Shown here: positions 1-11,427 of the stretch, piece after piece
Position numbering within the stretch: the stretch's first letter is position 1
How the letters are laid out: every line of letters starts with the position of its first letter
Assembly: GCA_022494885.1 (NCBI GenBank)
Contig: JAGVSM010003523.1
Coordinates: forward strand, 124,001-188,000
From: Micrasema longulum
Taxonomy: Eukaryota > Arthropoda > Insecta > Trichoptera > Brachycentridae
DNA length: 64,000 nucleotides
Direction of reading: 5' to 3'
The notes under the pieces: model-generated
What the model was told of the DNA's origin: nothing
What the model saw: the letters and a program-made list of their open reading frames with translations, nothing else
The model's database searches: none
Translations under genes and position numbers: made by a program

Positions 1-989
1 TTAAAAATATATTTTTTTTTTTTATTATTGCGCGATTGAAAAAAAAACATTTGTTTTAAAATGGGAAAATCGTATGATTTCCTCATTTTGCGTTCGTTTT
101 ACCAGACTACAGCCTTAAATATAATCAATTTATAAGAAATACAAATTATTTTATTTATTTTCCTATGGTTAAAACTACTATAAAACATTATTATTGAAAG
201 TCAAATATAATGGCTACCTGCGCATAATCGATTATATGGACGATTCGCCCTAGCTGAATTTACGATAGATGTAAGTGTGTAATTTTTCCACCTATAACAC
301 ACCTCGTAAGTAAAAAAACGATGTAAGAAATCCAAGACAAAGAGTATAATCATATTATTAAAACGCATTCTTAAATTAACCTTTCCCTTACTGTCCTAAA
401 TATACCCGCTCGCTACAGTGCTGTGTAGTCACTACACATTAAAAAAATAAGAGATTTAAAAAGGGAAAAATGAAAAATTTATAGGGAATGGCTTTAATTA
501 ACAATAATTTAATTCAAAATGATGATAATATTTAAAATCTAACTGCTGAAAACATGAAAAAACCATTGGGTATCGCTAACGACTCGGGAAAAACGTGCAC
601 CCGCGCCAACTTCCTGAGATCTACTGAGTAGCTATATAGTACTGGACTACGTGTCTGACCGAGGGCATACTTTGGATGATATTTGTAATTTAGCCCGGAT
701 TTCCGATAAAATGCTTTTTTTGTGCCTAATAAGTACTTATTATTTAGTAACAAATTATTTCAGTCGATACGTAAATGTGTAATGGAGGAATAATGAAAAT
801 CTAAACCCAATATTGGTTATATTTATAAAGATATTATAGTTACTAGACGCAATGTGTACAAGCTACACATCACCGCGCACTGGGGAGGGAGGGTTAGTGT
901 AAATAAAATATTATGTTCAATTTTTGTATTGTTATTTCAAAACAGTTTAAAAAAAAGGTTCCAGTGTAATCAATAAAATAAATATTTTA
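1..989. other. AT-rich non-coding stretch with one dispersed repeat
   Basis: I see no coding signal here. About 743-890 is a dispersed repeat whose reverse complement recurs at about 44118-44285; both share the blocks TACGTAAATGTGTAATGGAGG and TAGACGCAATGTGTAC with small differences. The short open frame at 532-753 on the minus strand resembles nothing I know and is of a length expected by chance in such AT-rich DNA. Confidence 0.5.
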
Positions 990-1290
990 TCGACTGTGGA
1001 ATCATCTCCCATCTACTATCAAAGATGTTTCTACAGAAGCTTTGTTTAAATCACGCCTCAAGAAACATTTCCTTTCTCATGCGAGAATGATTGATAAGTG
1101 ATTAAGATCTCTTTTCCTTTTCCCATCTGATACTAGTATCGGTATTTATTTATTTTTATACACACATTGGTAGTTCTTTTTTGGTCTATTTATTTTATTA
1201 GTCTGTTGGAAGAAATTGACATTTAGCAATAAGCCCGCCAATGTACAAATATGAATGGTCAAAAGTTGAATAAAGGTAGGTTTGACCATT
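990..1290 (+). mobile_element. 3' end of a CR1/Jockey-like non-LTR retrotransposon
   Basis: The plus strand reads RLWNHLPSTIKDVSTEALFK followed by a basic tail and a stop near 1100. This is the extreme C-terminus of non-LTR reverse transcriptase ORF2, the 'WN.LP..i......FK..lk' block that follows the RT domain. It is followed by an untranslated tail reaching about 1285. Everything upstream of the block is missing, so this is a 5'-truncated dead copy. Clade assignment is uncertain. Confidence 0.6.
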
Positions 1291-1889
1291 TTTTTCCTAG
1301 AGAGAAACTAGTTAACCTCGGAATCGAAGTCAGGCAGATGAAGACATATTTTTCTGGATACATATTATGTACTACAAAATGACACAATATGGAAATATCG
1401 ACTAAGCCATTCATTAGCATAAAATGAGTCGCATAGCAACGTAAATCATCGAAAACAGAAAATATTGAACAAACCTTCTGAATTCACTATTATTGTGCCG
1501 ACTACTCCTTTATGGGCGTGAATCCTTTTTAAGGTATCTTCAATCTCGGTAGCCTGTAAAATCAAAATTGGATTAAAAACAATTCACAGTTTTTACATAT
1601 TTACGGATTTCTTACAATTACCCACCATAGTTTACTTTCGATTCAATCTGACTCAGAAATCCAGAACTCCGGACTGCTCTGCGCAAGCTGTCAGTGTCAA
1701 ATTTGTTCTTGGTTCTTTGCTTAACGAATGACCTTAGACGAAAGGGTGTGTGTTCACTTTTGTAACCCATAGACTAATAACTTTTCTAACCACAGACAAA
1801 CCATATAAATAAATATATTTGTTTTTTTATATTTTATTTTATTGAAATAAACGGCTCTTAAAGTCCTTAAAATATAGCTTAATTAGTGT

Positions 1890-2470
1890 GACATTTGTCA
1901 GAAAAGGTGACGACATAACTTTGAAGTAACGTCTAAAGAGTTATTTATATTGACACACGAAAAATCATTCGTATTTGACATGTTAAGGGCGTTCCTCACA
2001 TACATTTTAGAAAAGATTTTCGGACGAGTCATGTATGTTGGTAAATGGTATAATAATGTCTATAAAAAAAAACATTTTAAAAATTGAATCAGCAGGTTTC
2101 TAAAAAAAGATTATTAAAGTAGAAAATGTCAAAATGCGCTTAAAAAATGAAAAAAGAGTGAATCGACCAAAATGTTTCGTTTAATAAATAAAGAATAAAA
2201 AAAACACGTGACGTGTGGCCAATAGTTATTTAATATTTCAAATTTTATAAATATTTTAAACAGAAAAGAAAAAAAAAATCATTAAAAAAACGCCTGCAAC
2301 ACGCTGTTGGCATTATTTTTGTATTTTTTTTTTTTTTTTAATATTACGGAATATTAACGCAATGATTTTTTTATTAATTGCTTTAAAGTCTAAAAAGTCT
2401 AAGGAGTGATTTCTATTGACACACAAAAAAAAACATTCGTATCTGGCATGTTAAATTATTTTTTTAATAC
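1890..2470. repeat. Diverged direct duplication in AT-rich DNA
   Basis: The block at about 1926-1988 (GTCTAAAGAGTTATTTATATTGACACACG and onward to TTGACATGTTAA) recurs in diverged form at about 2384-2456. The interval between is AT-rich and non-coding. It could be two fragments of one transposon or an old local duplication. Confidence 0.4.
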
Positions 2471-2724
2471 AATGCTTGACACATAAATACATAAAACCAG
2501 CTTTTAAACTAAAAAAAAAACTAAAATAAACCTATTTATTAACGACGTTCTTACAAAGTTACATCATTTTGCAAAAATGATAGAAATGGGACAAATTTAT
2601 CAATGTACATTGATCGAATAAAAAAATAATTCATTTGATGTTGTTCATGAAAAAAGTATAAATGTCTAATTTTTGGTAAATAATTTTGTTAAACCAAAAC
2701 CACCTCTACAAAGGCCCGGGTACT

Positions 2725-2773
2725 AAAATCAAGATGGCGGCAAAAGACCAATCTTCGCTGCCATCTTGATTTT
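2725..2773. repeat. 17-bp inverted repeat (hairpin) containing a YY1/Pho-like motif
   Basis: The arms at 2725-2741 and 2757-2773 pair over 17 positions with one mismatch around a 15-bp loop. The left arm contains AAGATGGCGGC, the consensus bound by YY1/Pleiohomeotic proteins, and the right arm carries nearly the same motif in reverse. No gene is visible close by. It may be a MITE core. Confidence 0.55.
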
Positions 2774-2919
2774 AAAATGTGCAATAAACAACTGTCAAAA
2801 ATGTCAAATTGATAAGCATAATTTGTGAAATTGATGCTCCGTACTGAAATAGGTTATGTTTTGCAATATTGTCAGTTCTTGATGGAATTCTATTGTAATT
2901 AACATATTACAATAGAAAT

Positions 2920-3040
2920 GGAAATCATTTAAGAGAAGATCTACGAAATTCCAGGCATTAACAGGGCTTACGATCTGTCATCGGCTGGTTCAAGTGGCCA
3001 CTTTATGTACTGCATAACATTCTTGGTCGTCTTCTCCTAC
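2920..3040 (+). mobile_element. Dispersed repeat family E, copy 1
   Basis: Contains the family signature GGGCTTACGATCTGTCATCG followed by GGCTGGTTCAAGTGGCCACTTTA. The same core recurs around 43110, 49430, 52950, 53150 (inverted), 56670, 59080 and 63900. No coding capacity, so this is a non-autonomous element. Confidence 0.6.
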
Positions 3041-3289
3041 CCTTCATTCTTGAAAAATATTTTCATATCTGTTTTACTATTCGCGGTATCGCAAGACTAG
3101 ATTTATTCATAATTGATTTTCCACGCATTCGCCTAAGCTAGATATCGTATTTTGAGCGCATTTACTTAGCTTTCATACATTGAATTCCTTCCTCTGTCAG
3201 TTTCATAATTCACCTCTATATATAATTTTCGGATCTAAAACACAGTTATGCACTGCCAGTCAAGCTTAGATTAATATATTTTTATTTGT

Positions 3290-3530
3290 ACGTGCTGTAG
3301 CGCAGTTGGTTAGACAGCCAACTGTGAAACTGGCATCGCAGGTTCAATTCCCCCCAATTGCAAGAAAAAATCCAACAAAGATTTTTCTCAATTAGCTTGG
3401 GTGCTGTGATGTATTACTCTCTGTATAACTTCCTTCCACATCTTCTCTTTCCTATCTGCTGTCAAATCTCTAAAATAGAGACTTTGGTAGCGGGTTAATC
3501 CTTTCAAAATAAAAATAATAAAGTTACTAT
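3290..3530 (+). mobile_element. tRNA-derived SINE, family C
   Basis: Begins with a tRNA-like head (GTGCTGTAGCGCAGTTGGTT, then a box B-like GGTTCAATTCC) and runs into a non-tRNA body ending in an A-rich tail near 3525. The anticodon-stem region does not fold into a clean tRNA, so I do not call a functional tRNA gene. This is the only copy I noticed in the window. Confidence 0.6.
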
Positions 3531-4470
3531 GCTAAGTTGGCCATTTACATTGTTTCCCATATTCATTCTGCGTTCAACATCTTTTTCTACTCTTCCATCT
3601 CTTGAATACATGCTTCCTAGATACAAAAAATTCTTCTATATGCTCAAAGGTAATGTCGTTCTCATTTATTATGCACTCGGTATGTATACCTTACTACCCC
3701 TTTCAAATACTATCATTTTTATATCCTTCCGTTTGTCACTAATTCGCACTCCATGCATAGAGGGGGTTGTGGTTAAACACACTATAATAGGCTTGTTTTC
3801 GTGTTTTTACATTAATTTTCGGAAACAGAGTTTCATGGTTGCATGAAAAAACTGATATAATCGATTTGATCAGTGATCAGTAATTCCCCATTACTAATGA
3901 CATCAGTTTGACAGCTGTCATTCTAATCCAGCTTTATTTTAAGGACTATAGTGCCTTTTACATATTAGTTACAAATACAGTTAAATATACATACACGTAA
4001 GTCTTCTTATAAGTTATACATAGCATTTAAAAAAAATATTACCAGTTACAGAATTATCGATAAAAAATGATAATTTGGTATTAGTAATACTTTGATGCAG
4101 TATTTTTTTTAAAAAAATACTGTTTAGTGCCTCCACACGCTTGCCAAGCGCCAATAAACACCAGCGGGTGGATCTCGGGTTAAAAATTTCAAGGGTAAAC
4201 CGAAACCACACGTTTGTTGTTAAAGTGATTCTAAACGAAAATACGAAACTAATTATTCATAGATGGCGCTTTTATAATTTTTTATTAAAAAATGCCATTT
4301 TTACGTATATTTTCTATGGGAATTTTACAAAACTTTGTTTGCGGAAACTTCACACTATATTGATTGTAACAAATACCATTACAATGTAAATTAGGTCCTA
4401 TTCACAAAATGGTGTACACAACAAAAAATAATAAAAATATTCGTTTTTAAGCTTTTGTAGTGACACGAAA
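3531..4470. other. Intergenic, nothing recognised
   Basis: Several open frames of 65-105 codons exist on both strands but none resembles a known family and they overlap one another. I see no splice-consistent gene and no clear repeat. Confidence 0.5.
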
Positions 4471-4474
4471 ATGT

Positions 4475-5075
4475 ATCCATAGTTACTAAGTTTGTTTATT
4501 TCACCAGGGCTGCATTCAACGATCATGCATTTGCCACCAAAAATTGGAGGATACTCATTTTTAGTTCATAAAAAACTTTGTATTTTAACGTTAACAATCG
4601 AAATTTATTTTTTGTGGATCCCAATCAGATTTTTCCCTTGAAATTTCGACCCGTTTATTTTCGTTGGATTTTTGAGAATGCAAAATAATATTAACTCACG
4701 TTTATTCTATTTTAAAAACGTATTCCTATCGGTACCCCCCCCCCCCTAAGTAAAAAGAGCTTCACAATTGTGCCGCCTGGCGTAGTTTGACGTTTACAAA
4801 AATTAGCATTCATATTGGGATATTAATTGTTTTAAGCTTTGTTAATCACTCATGAACAAATATTACTCACGAAAAATTACACAATCCTTTTTACATGTTT
4901 ATCCAAAAGGTTTTTACACGCTTTCATGACACAAGCAGGAATTTTGGTTTTGATTTTAAACGTCACGCCTGGCAGTCGAAGAACGACTCAACACGCGTTG
5001 GGCATGACTGAACGTTCGGGCATGAGTTAAGTGTTTTCAATTTTGAGGGCTTAGGGCATGTCTATGTGTATTAGT
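4475..5075 (+). mobile_element. Dispersed repeat family F, copy 1 (about 600 bp)
   Basis: This stretch recurs in the same orientation at about 61715-62315. Shared landmarks occur in the same order: CTGCATTCAACGATCAT, GTGGATCC.AATCAGATTT, TAGTTTGACGTT, TTTCATGACACAAGCAGG, TTTTGATTTTAAACGTCACG and ACGCGTTGGGCAT. No reading frame is conserved. In this copy the repeat leads directly into a LINE ORF2 fragment at 5058, so F may be part of a larger transposon or a separate insertion. Confidence 0.65.
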
Positions 5076-5612
5076 ATGTCGAGGTCCCAACAGAATGCCC
5101 GTGTGAGGTTTTCGCGTAACCTAAACTTCTTAATACCGAGAACGCGTACGACGTTTGCTCGGAGACACTTTTCATATATAGCTCCGAGAGTGTTCAACGT
5201 CTTGGATGAACATATTAAGTTCTCCAAAACAACGTCTATATTTAATGTGAAGATCCATAATTGGATTGTATCGAGGGGTAGAGACCACTGTACGAAATTG
5301 CTTCGGGAATAAATATATAACATCGCTACTGTCTTCATTATTATCCATATACGTATATATATAACTTTTCCTATATTCCATTTTTCAACATGTATAAATT
5401 TTTATCATTTATATTTTTCTATTATTATTTTGTATATTGTTTTAATTATTTTGCATATGGTTTTGATTACTTGTATATTGTTTTAAAATGTAAATAAATA
5501 TTTTTGATTTATATATCGAAGAGTCCCGACTTAACACGGAATTTTCTAACAAGTCGGGACATAAAAAACATATAATTGTGTCTATGTAAAATTGTGTATT
5601 TTGTGCATTAAA
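5058..5612 (+). pseudogene. Non-LTR retrotransposon ORF2 C-terminus with 3' UTR hairpin
   Basis: The open frame 5058-5312 contains NLNFLIPRTRTTFARRHFSY and then a 'PRVFN.L...IK' block, the region after the reverse transcriptase domain of LINE ORF2. A related fragment lies at 16520-16740 on the minus strand. After the stop comes about 290 bp of 3' UTR with a 10-bp perfect hairpin (5523-5532 with 5551-5560) and an AAATAAAAT-type tail ending near 5612. The upstream RT domain is absent, so this is a 5'-truncated, dead copy. Confidence 0.7.
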
Positions 5613-5635
5613 TAAAATAAAAAAATTTTAAAAAA

Positions 5636-5824
5636 GTTTTTTTTTGTTTGTTTTTTTGCACCACAACAGGCCAGGAGGCCCAATCCATCACAGTGGTGAG
5701 TTGCACAACAGAACTCCCAGGCTTGAGAAAAAAATCACATTTAATATTTGTGTTCTCACCAGGAACCGACCCGGAACCTTCCGCGTGTGAGTCAAGCATC
5801 TTGACCACTACACCACGCAGGCAA
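5636..5824 (-). mobile_element. tRNA-derived SINE, family B (minus strand)
   Basis: On the minus strand it reads as a tRNA-like head (GTGTAGTGGTCAAGATGCTT box A region; box B GGTTCCTGG variant), then the body with AAATGTGATTTTTTTCTC, and ends GGCCTGTTGTGGTGCAAAAA. It sits immediately after the A-rich tail of the LINE at 5058-5612. Sister copies are at 20147, 24549, 32888 and 61203. Confidence 0.85.
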
Positions 5825-6019
5825 TAGGTAGATATGTGGGACGTAGCTCATTTTATCATTGGCGACACTACACACATCAACAAAAGTTAATGAAATCATA
5901 AATTATTTTACGGGACTCAATGTAGGATTACATTGTTGTGTTGAGAGTTCTTCTGTCGTTTTTTTATTATTCATCGTGTTTAATGAGGTTTGCGTAGCGA
6001 AGGCGTTTCTAGAAACATT

Positions 6020-6490
6020 TTTTTTTTCGACGGCTTACGCCTTTAACAAAGTATAAAATAATATTGAAAAACAATTATAATAAAACAAAACACCTGAACA
6101 CAGTATAAAGAATATAGATACATGAAATAAAATCAGCAAAAAATAAGGAAATAATAAGGAAAAATTAAAAAAGAAATTATAACATAGGTATGCAGCAAAT
6201 TAACAATAAATAAAGGGTCTTAATAAAAAGTATTGAAGTAACAGAGGCGATGTATTATAGCATAAACAGTAAAACAAGTATAACAATTAGTACATTTTTA
6301 TAATTTAGAAAAGAAGTGATTAAAAAGTAATGATTTTAATTTGTATAAAGATAAATTAAATAAATCTAAGTTTCTATGTTTGTTTGCTAACATGTGGAAC
6401 CGTGGAATAGGTGAGTATTTGGCATAGTTTGAACTATGCAAATCAACAGCAAAAGAAGTATTCTATCTCGTCCCACGCTGTCTCATATAT
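6020..6490 (-). mobile_element. LINE 3' end, copy 1 (minus strand)
   Basis: The reverse complement of this segment matches 32375-32815 closely: GTTGATTTGCATAGTT, CTATTCCACGG, ATGTACTAA and GTAAGCCGTCGAAA occur in order. The plus-strand copy ends in an (AAAT)n tail, which is why I read both as the 3' untranslated end of one retrotransposon family. No coding part is retained. Confidence 0.6.
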
Positions 6491-6572
6491 AAATGCACAC
6501 AATTTAGGGGCCGTCGGCGGTAGCGGTCCACCGAGCGATTTGCGTGTCCAGCTGGTCAAGTGACAAGCCTAT

Positions 6573-6815
6573 GGCCGTTTTCACACATGCCACACAAATC
6601 CATAGGCCGTTTTCACACATGCCACACAAATCCATAGGCCGTTTTCACACATGCCACGCAAATCCATACGACCCGATATTTTACCGTGCTTATCCTGCAA
6701 ACGCATACAAAATCTGTTACCTTTTGGCCGTTTTCACACCTGCCACGCAAATCCATACTACCCGATATTTTACCGCGCTTATCCTGCAAACGCATACAAA
6801 ATCTGTTACCTTTTC
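6573..6815. repeat. Compound tandem repeat: 32-bp units then 89-bp units
   Basis: GGCCGTTTTCACAC starts at 6573, 6605 and 6637 (32-bp spacing) and again at 6726 (89 bp on). The long unit adds the block CCCGATATTTTACCG to CGCATACAAAATCTGTTACC. A single long unit in inverse orientation lies at about 18099-18188. The open frames here simply track the repeat and should not be read as genes. Confidence 0.85.
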
Positions 6816-6829
6816 ACACGCGTTGTAAA

Positions 6830-7965
6830 ATGAATACGACCTGGTCTGTCAGACATAAATCTGTTGGGGTGTGCTTAATCGCAAACGATTATTATCAATA
6901 TTAATAGTTCGAATAACCGAATTAGATTATTCCCGTAATCGACTTTTTATTTATGGATAATGCGTTGTTTTTTCAAAATACTTATGAAGTATGAAGAATG
7001 AAAGAAAAAATATTAATTAAAAATATATAAAATAAATATACCTACTCTTATAATGCTTTATTGTATACACTAACTAAAAAAATACATAAAAACTTATGTA
7101 TTGTACTCGTAATATTATTATTATTGTAAAAAAAATTTTTTCGGTCATTTCTGTTTAGAAAAAGGTGTTTTTTAATTAGGTATTTTTTCTATTTTTTGTT
7201 ATTATTATTACCTTTTTTTTTTAATAAAAGAAATATTCCTTCACACAGGTTTTATCAAGGGGACCATTGAGAAAGAATGGTGTATTTCTATAAATAATTT
7301 AATAAATATAATAATAATAACGCGTAAATCAGGGAATTTTCATGTACCTAAGTTTTGCTCAACGAAGTTCGGAAAAAGGTTTCTGGAAAGTATTGACCAT
7401 TCCGAATTTTAAATAAATATTAAAACACGGAAAATCGAATAGCCAATTCAAAAGTGTCGTAATTAAAAAATATTACTTAAATCTTTTTGATAGTGATAGT
7501 TATTAATGATATTTATATAGATGGTGTAAAGTACTATGCTTTATGTTTCTTTTTGTTTTCTTACAATTTCGGATGTATTTACTATATATGATATTATGTA
7601 TTGTCACAAAAATGTCTCATTTTTTTTAAATTCCTAGGGGTATAATATCTTAGATATGTATTATATATTTCATAAATAAAATAAAAACAAATATAAATGT
7701 ATATATATATTGAAATATTCGATACTTTTGAGGCATTTTTTTCAAAACTGTAATAATTTCATATATGTAATACTGTCTGTAGCTCTGATTTAATATAAAG
7801 AAATACATTATGCTACATTGCCTCTGTCACTTCAAAACTTTACATTTTTATATTCGTGCTTTTCTTGTCTGATAAAGTTATGGGTTTTAATATTTTTTTG
7901 TTTTGTAATAGTACAAACACAATACATGAATGTGCTAATATATTAACCTATTTATAATTATTAGT
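6830..7965. other. Very AT-rich spacer
   Basis: Long runs of A and T and short ATA-type microsatellites. No coding signal, no recognisable repeat family. Confidence 0.5.
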
Positions 7966-7966
7966 C

Positions 7967-8230
7967 GGCCTCGTGGTGTAATGATAAGCGCATTTGTCTC
8001 CCATGCAAGAGGTCTCGGGTTCGATTCCCGACATGGTTGATAAGAAATATTTATTTAAAAAGGTGTTTTCCCACAAGAATATTTCATAGTGCCTGGACTG
8101 GTACCTGAAGCGTAAGACTGATCATCTTACCTTCATGTAACAAAAAATGATCAAGATACGCTGCGATTCGTGTACCACTGCAGTAATCTAAGCACCATTA
8201 GGTACGGAAAGGGAATGACGACGACGAATT
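7967..8230 (+). mobile_element. tRNA-derived SINE, family A, full-length copy
   Basis: The head reads GGCCTCGTGGTGTAATGATA (box A) with box B GGTTCGATTCC at 8018-8028. The anticodon-loop region CTCCCATG resembles tRNA-Gly(CCC). The body continues with ACTGGTACCTGAAGCGTAAG and ends near a GACGACGA microsatellite. Because the aminoacyl stem does not close and a long body follows, it is a SINE rather than a tRNA gene. Other copies: 45811-46045 (-), 59298-59565, and fragments at 9718, 10158, 45463 and 61418. Confidence 0.85.
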
Positions 8231-9715
8231 GTTATTAAAATATATAATAATTATTAACATTTCACTAATTAAAAAAAATTCTTTAAGACCAACTCGAATG
8301 CAATAACTTTTTAAGAGCTAACTTATCTGCTACACACATGTTTTATCAACTAACATTCAAATGAAATGATTTTTTTTTGTTCTCTTATTTCTAATGGTCT
8401 TTCCTTAAACTCTTATTTCTGATGGTCCACCTCGGTGAACCAACGAGTTCTGTGTCTTTGTTTTCTTACTAAATGGCAGACTTACTTCATTTTTATTTCT
8501 AGTTTCATATCCAAGTTCACACTGATAAGAAAAAATCTTGTTCCCTATGTTCAAAAGATTTTTTGTTCATTTTGTTTATAAACACAATTGTTTTGTATTT
8601 TGCTTTCAATACACAGGAATTTGGTTCTATGGAGTTGAGATTTGGTCTCAAAAATTGATAAATTAATTTAACTAAACTAAAATTATTTTTCTGTGTTAAA
8701 AACCTAACATGTTTTTTAAAATTTTTAAAATTGAATTTCATATATTGAAATTGATAAGGCAGAAACCCAAAATTTAGGCAAAAGAGCAAAGATAGATATT
8801 TTTTATTTGGCTAGGTTGGCATTGATTTTTTTTACTATTTCGTTAGCTTAATAGAAAAAAAACTGTATTATTTTTAAGTATTCAATATATTGTTAGCTAT
8901 AGAGTGATTTAGACAAGTAAAAAAATACCGAACGTATTAAATATTTTTGATGAATTTTTATAATGTTCCTTTTATTGTAAGAAACATGACTAAATAAGTA
9001 TTTTTATACACAGCGTATTATTATTTAAATTTTGTTGATATGTTTTAATTCGTATATATCTTAAATCTGCTAGTTTTTATTCACAAATGAAATGATAAAT
9101 TAGGAACCGTTAAGTCAAACGCACAGAAATGTAAATAAACCACGCTGCTAATTAGCGTATTATTAAATAATATCTGTCGTCTTCATAGAGATCCCATCCC
9201 GCCTGACATTAATGTATTTATTTGCTTTACAAACAATGAAAAATAATATACAGAAACATTAAAATAAAAAAATGCACTACTTATTTTTCATCAATTACGT
9301 GCAAACACTTTTAATAATATTTTACTTAAACTTAAAATACATATATAAACAAAATGAACAATATAACCCACTTATTTATAATATAAATTAGAAAGGGTAT
9401 AAATAAATAATATGCACTTATTAGTGCAGTTTTTAGTTTTCATGTAAATTATTTATTATTCGGAAAATATTGCTCTTAAATAAATACCTTTTTTTTTAAA
9501 CTGATATAAAATATTCGATTATAATAACAGGTTTAAAAATATTCATAAGAACATCGCAAAGAGTTTTTACGAATGTGTTAGTGAAAAAGTAATGTACCGC
9601 CATTATTCGTTTAAATAAGTTTCGATAATAATATCGATTTATCGTTTATAAAAACGAATATTTCTTTATATTAAAGTAAATTTATATATACATCGGTAAA
9701 ATTTATATTGAAATA
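8231..9715. other. Intergenic, nothing recognised
   Basis: AT-rich. A 90-codon open frame on the minus strand (8517-8789) is the only frame of note and resembles no family I know. No repeat landmarks seen. Confidence 0.5.
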
Positions 9716-9717
9716 CA

Positions 9718-9768
9718 TTATCACCAAACCCTTATCAGAACCTAATGGTGCATAGGCCAGTGCATTGT
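9718..9768 (-). mobile_element. SINE family A fragment
   Basis: ATCAGAACCTAATGGTGCAT matches, on the minus strand, the 3' body of SINE A (compare ATTCCCTTTCCACACCTAATGGTGCTTAG at 45822-45850). Confidence 0.5.
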
Positions 9769-10157
9769 TAATTTGAATGTATATATGATTTAAATCATTA
9801 TATAGACATAATAAAGTAATAATTGCATACAATAAACATTAACGTATGCGAGTGTATAAGTCCTTGTTTACACCTTCAACTTTAGTAAGCAGAAAATTAA
9901 CTATCAACAAAATTACCAAAACAATCAAATTATACAAAAAAAAAAGAATTTTTTTTTGTACAATTTGACTGTCTAGTTTCGGCTACAAAATGTTTCCCTC
10001 TTTAGGGTTATTTAACAAGTTAACATACATAATACATATATTATATATTCGGTTGTGTAAGCAAATACAGTGGATTACAAAACAGTATTTTTTATTCTCA
10101 AATAAAAATTATATATTACGATGATCCACAATATTAGATTTACAAACATCTAAAATA

Positions 10158-10225
10158 ATACAATGACATTATGTTCATCACCATCAAACTCTTATTCGCA
10201 CCCAATGGTGCATAAGGTACTGGAG
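10158..10225 (-). mobile_element. SINE family A fragment
   Basis: The stretch with CACCCAATGGTGCATAAGG is the minus-strand 3' part of SINE A. The head is missing. The following GC-richer stretch to about 10340 is unrelated and unrecognised. Confidence 0.5.
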
Positions 10226-11240
10226 GTGCAAGTAATGATGTACCGCGGGAAAATTCCCGAAAGCGTAATTCCCCGGAGCAGGAGTACATTCCTCCACATA
10301 CCCGAAACCGTTTTAAAGACTGTGGGTCTTCCTATCGGTTTTACTCATTCAAAAAAACAATATTTTGGTCAATAAATGAGTAGATCTTTTGAAATTTCTA
10401 ATTTCGTATATTATTTCAATTCAATTTAACTTTATTACGTTCACTGCCCCTTTCACTGTGAGTTTGAAAGATTATATGGAGGGTCTTAGTCGGATATTGT
10501 CATTCATCCTTATGAACATACATGTGTATATTGCAAGCATAAATGGTAGCAAAAACGATATTTACTTGTATCGCAATAAATTCGAGATGCAAGGCGGTAA
10601 AATCTCCGCGGTATTTTACGGTAATTTTCGGTAAGAAATGAATATGACGTACTAATTTTTATTTTTCGAAGATGCAACAAATACAAGTAGCTTTGTTTTA
10701 GGACACGTTACATGACAGTGAAAACCAGGTTTAGATCCATCGGGTGGTTTTCAAGATTTATTATAAGTATGGGACGTTCAAGGTCATTCGGTGTGTACTT
10801 TTTTAATTTTTTTGACAAAAAAAGTTATCATATTTTGAAACTTAACAGGATCGGTGGACATAATGCCCTTAGCCCTCCCGTGCCGTAGGGGGGTATCTGG
10901 GGTCCCCCAGGTAGCATATTTGTTCAATACCTTTTTTGTTAATCATCATATTGATTTCATTTTATGCATAACTCTACTCCATTATGTTACAAATGTATCG
11001 AAGATATTAAAATATTTTTCCGCGGAACTCTTTTAATAATAATTCACATTTGTCTTTTTTTCCCCCCCGCGCAAACAGCATGCATCACAATGGGCTATTA
11101 TCATGGATTTTTTTTATTAGCTTTTAAATTAATCTAAAAAATCACACGCCGATCGGTATTATTCTTTTTGAAATCTGTTAAGAAATAAGGGAGATATAAA
11201 GGATTAAATTCTAGTAATTTGAATGGTGCCAAAAACAAAC
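10226..11240. other. Intergenic, nothing recognised
   Basis: Contains short open frames at 10389-10634 and 10854-11036 without family resemblance, and a small GC-rich near-palindrome near 10890-10912. No gene supported. Confidence 0.45.
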
Positions 11241-11246
11241 AGCTCG

Positions 11247-11289
11247 TGACGTCATCAAGTATGACGTCTTCGAATGTTTTGTGACGTCA
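11247..11289. promoter_or_regulatory. Cluster of three CRE-like TGACGTCA sites
   Basis: TGACGTCA occurs at 11247-11254 and 11282-11289, with a one-base variant TGACGTCT at 11262-11269. They lie 139-181 bp upstream of the start codon of the THAP transposase at 11428. The full octamer is the binding site of CREB/ATF bZIP proteins. Two perfect copies plus a variant in 43 bp is unlikely by chance in AT-rich DNA, so this is a good candidate transposon promoter element. Function is inferred only. Confidence 0.5.
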
Positions 11290-11427
11290 TCGGATTTCTT
11301 TTTCATCAATGTCTATGGATTTTATAGAGTATTGTAGATAGCTTCTTTTTTCTATGCGTCGTATGTTTACATTTGCGGCGTCTTGTCAATTATTAGACGC
11401 TACGAGTTTTGATTTATCATTTTTAAG

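Noticed and set aside
6544..6904. Overlapping open frames in three phases on plus and one on minus
   Set aside because: All follow the 32/89-bp tandem repeat, whose unit lacks stops in several frames.
7967..8041. tRNA-Gly gene
   Set aside because: Box A and B are good, but the acceptor stem does not pair and the sequence continues as a SINE body shared with other copies.
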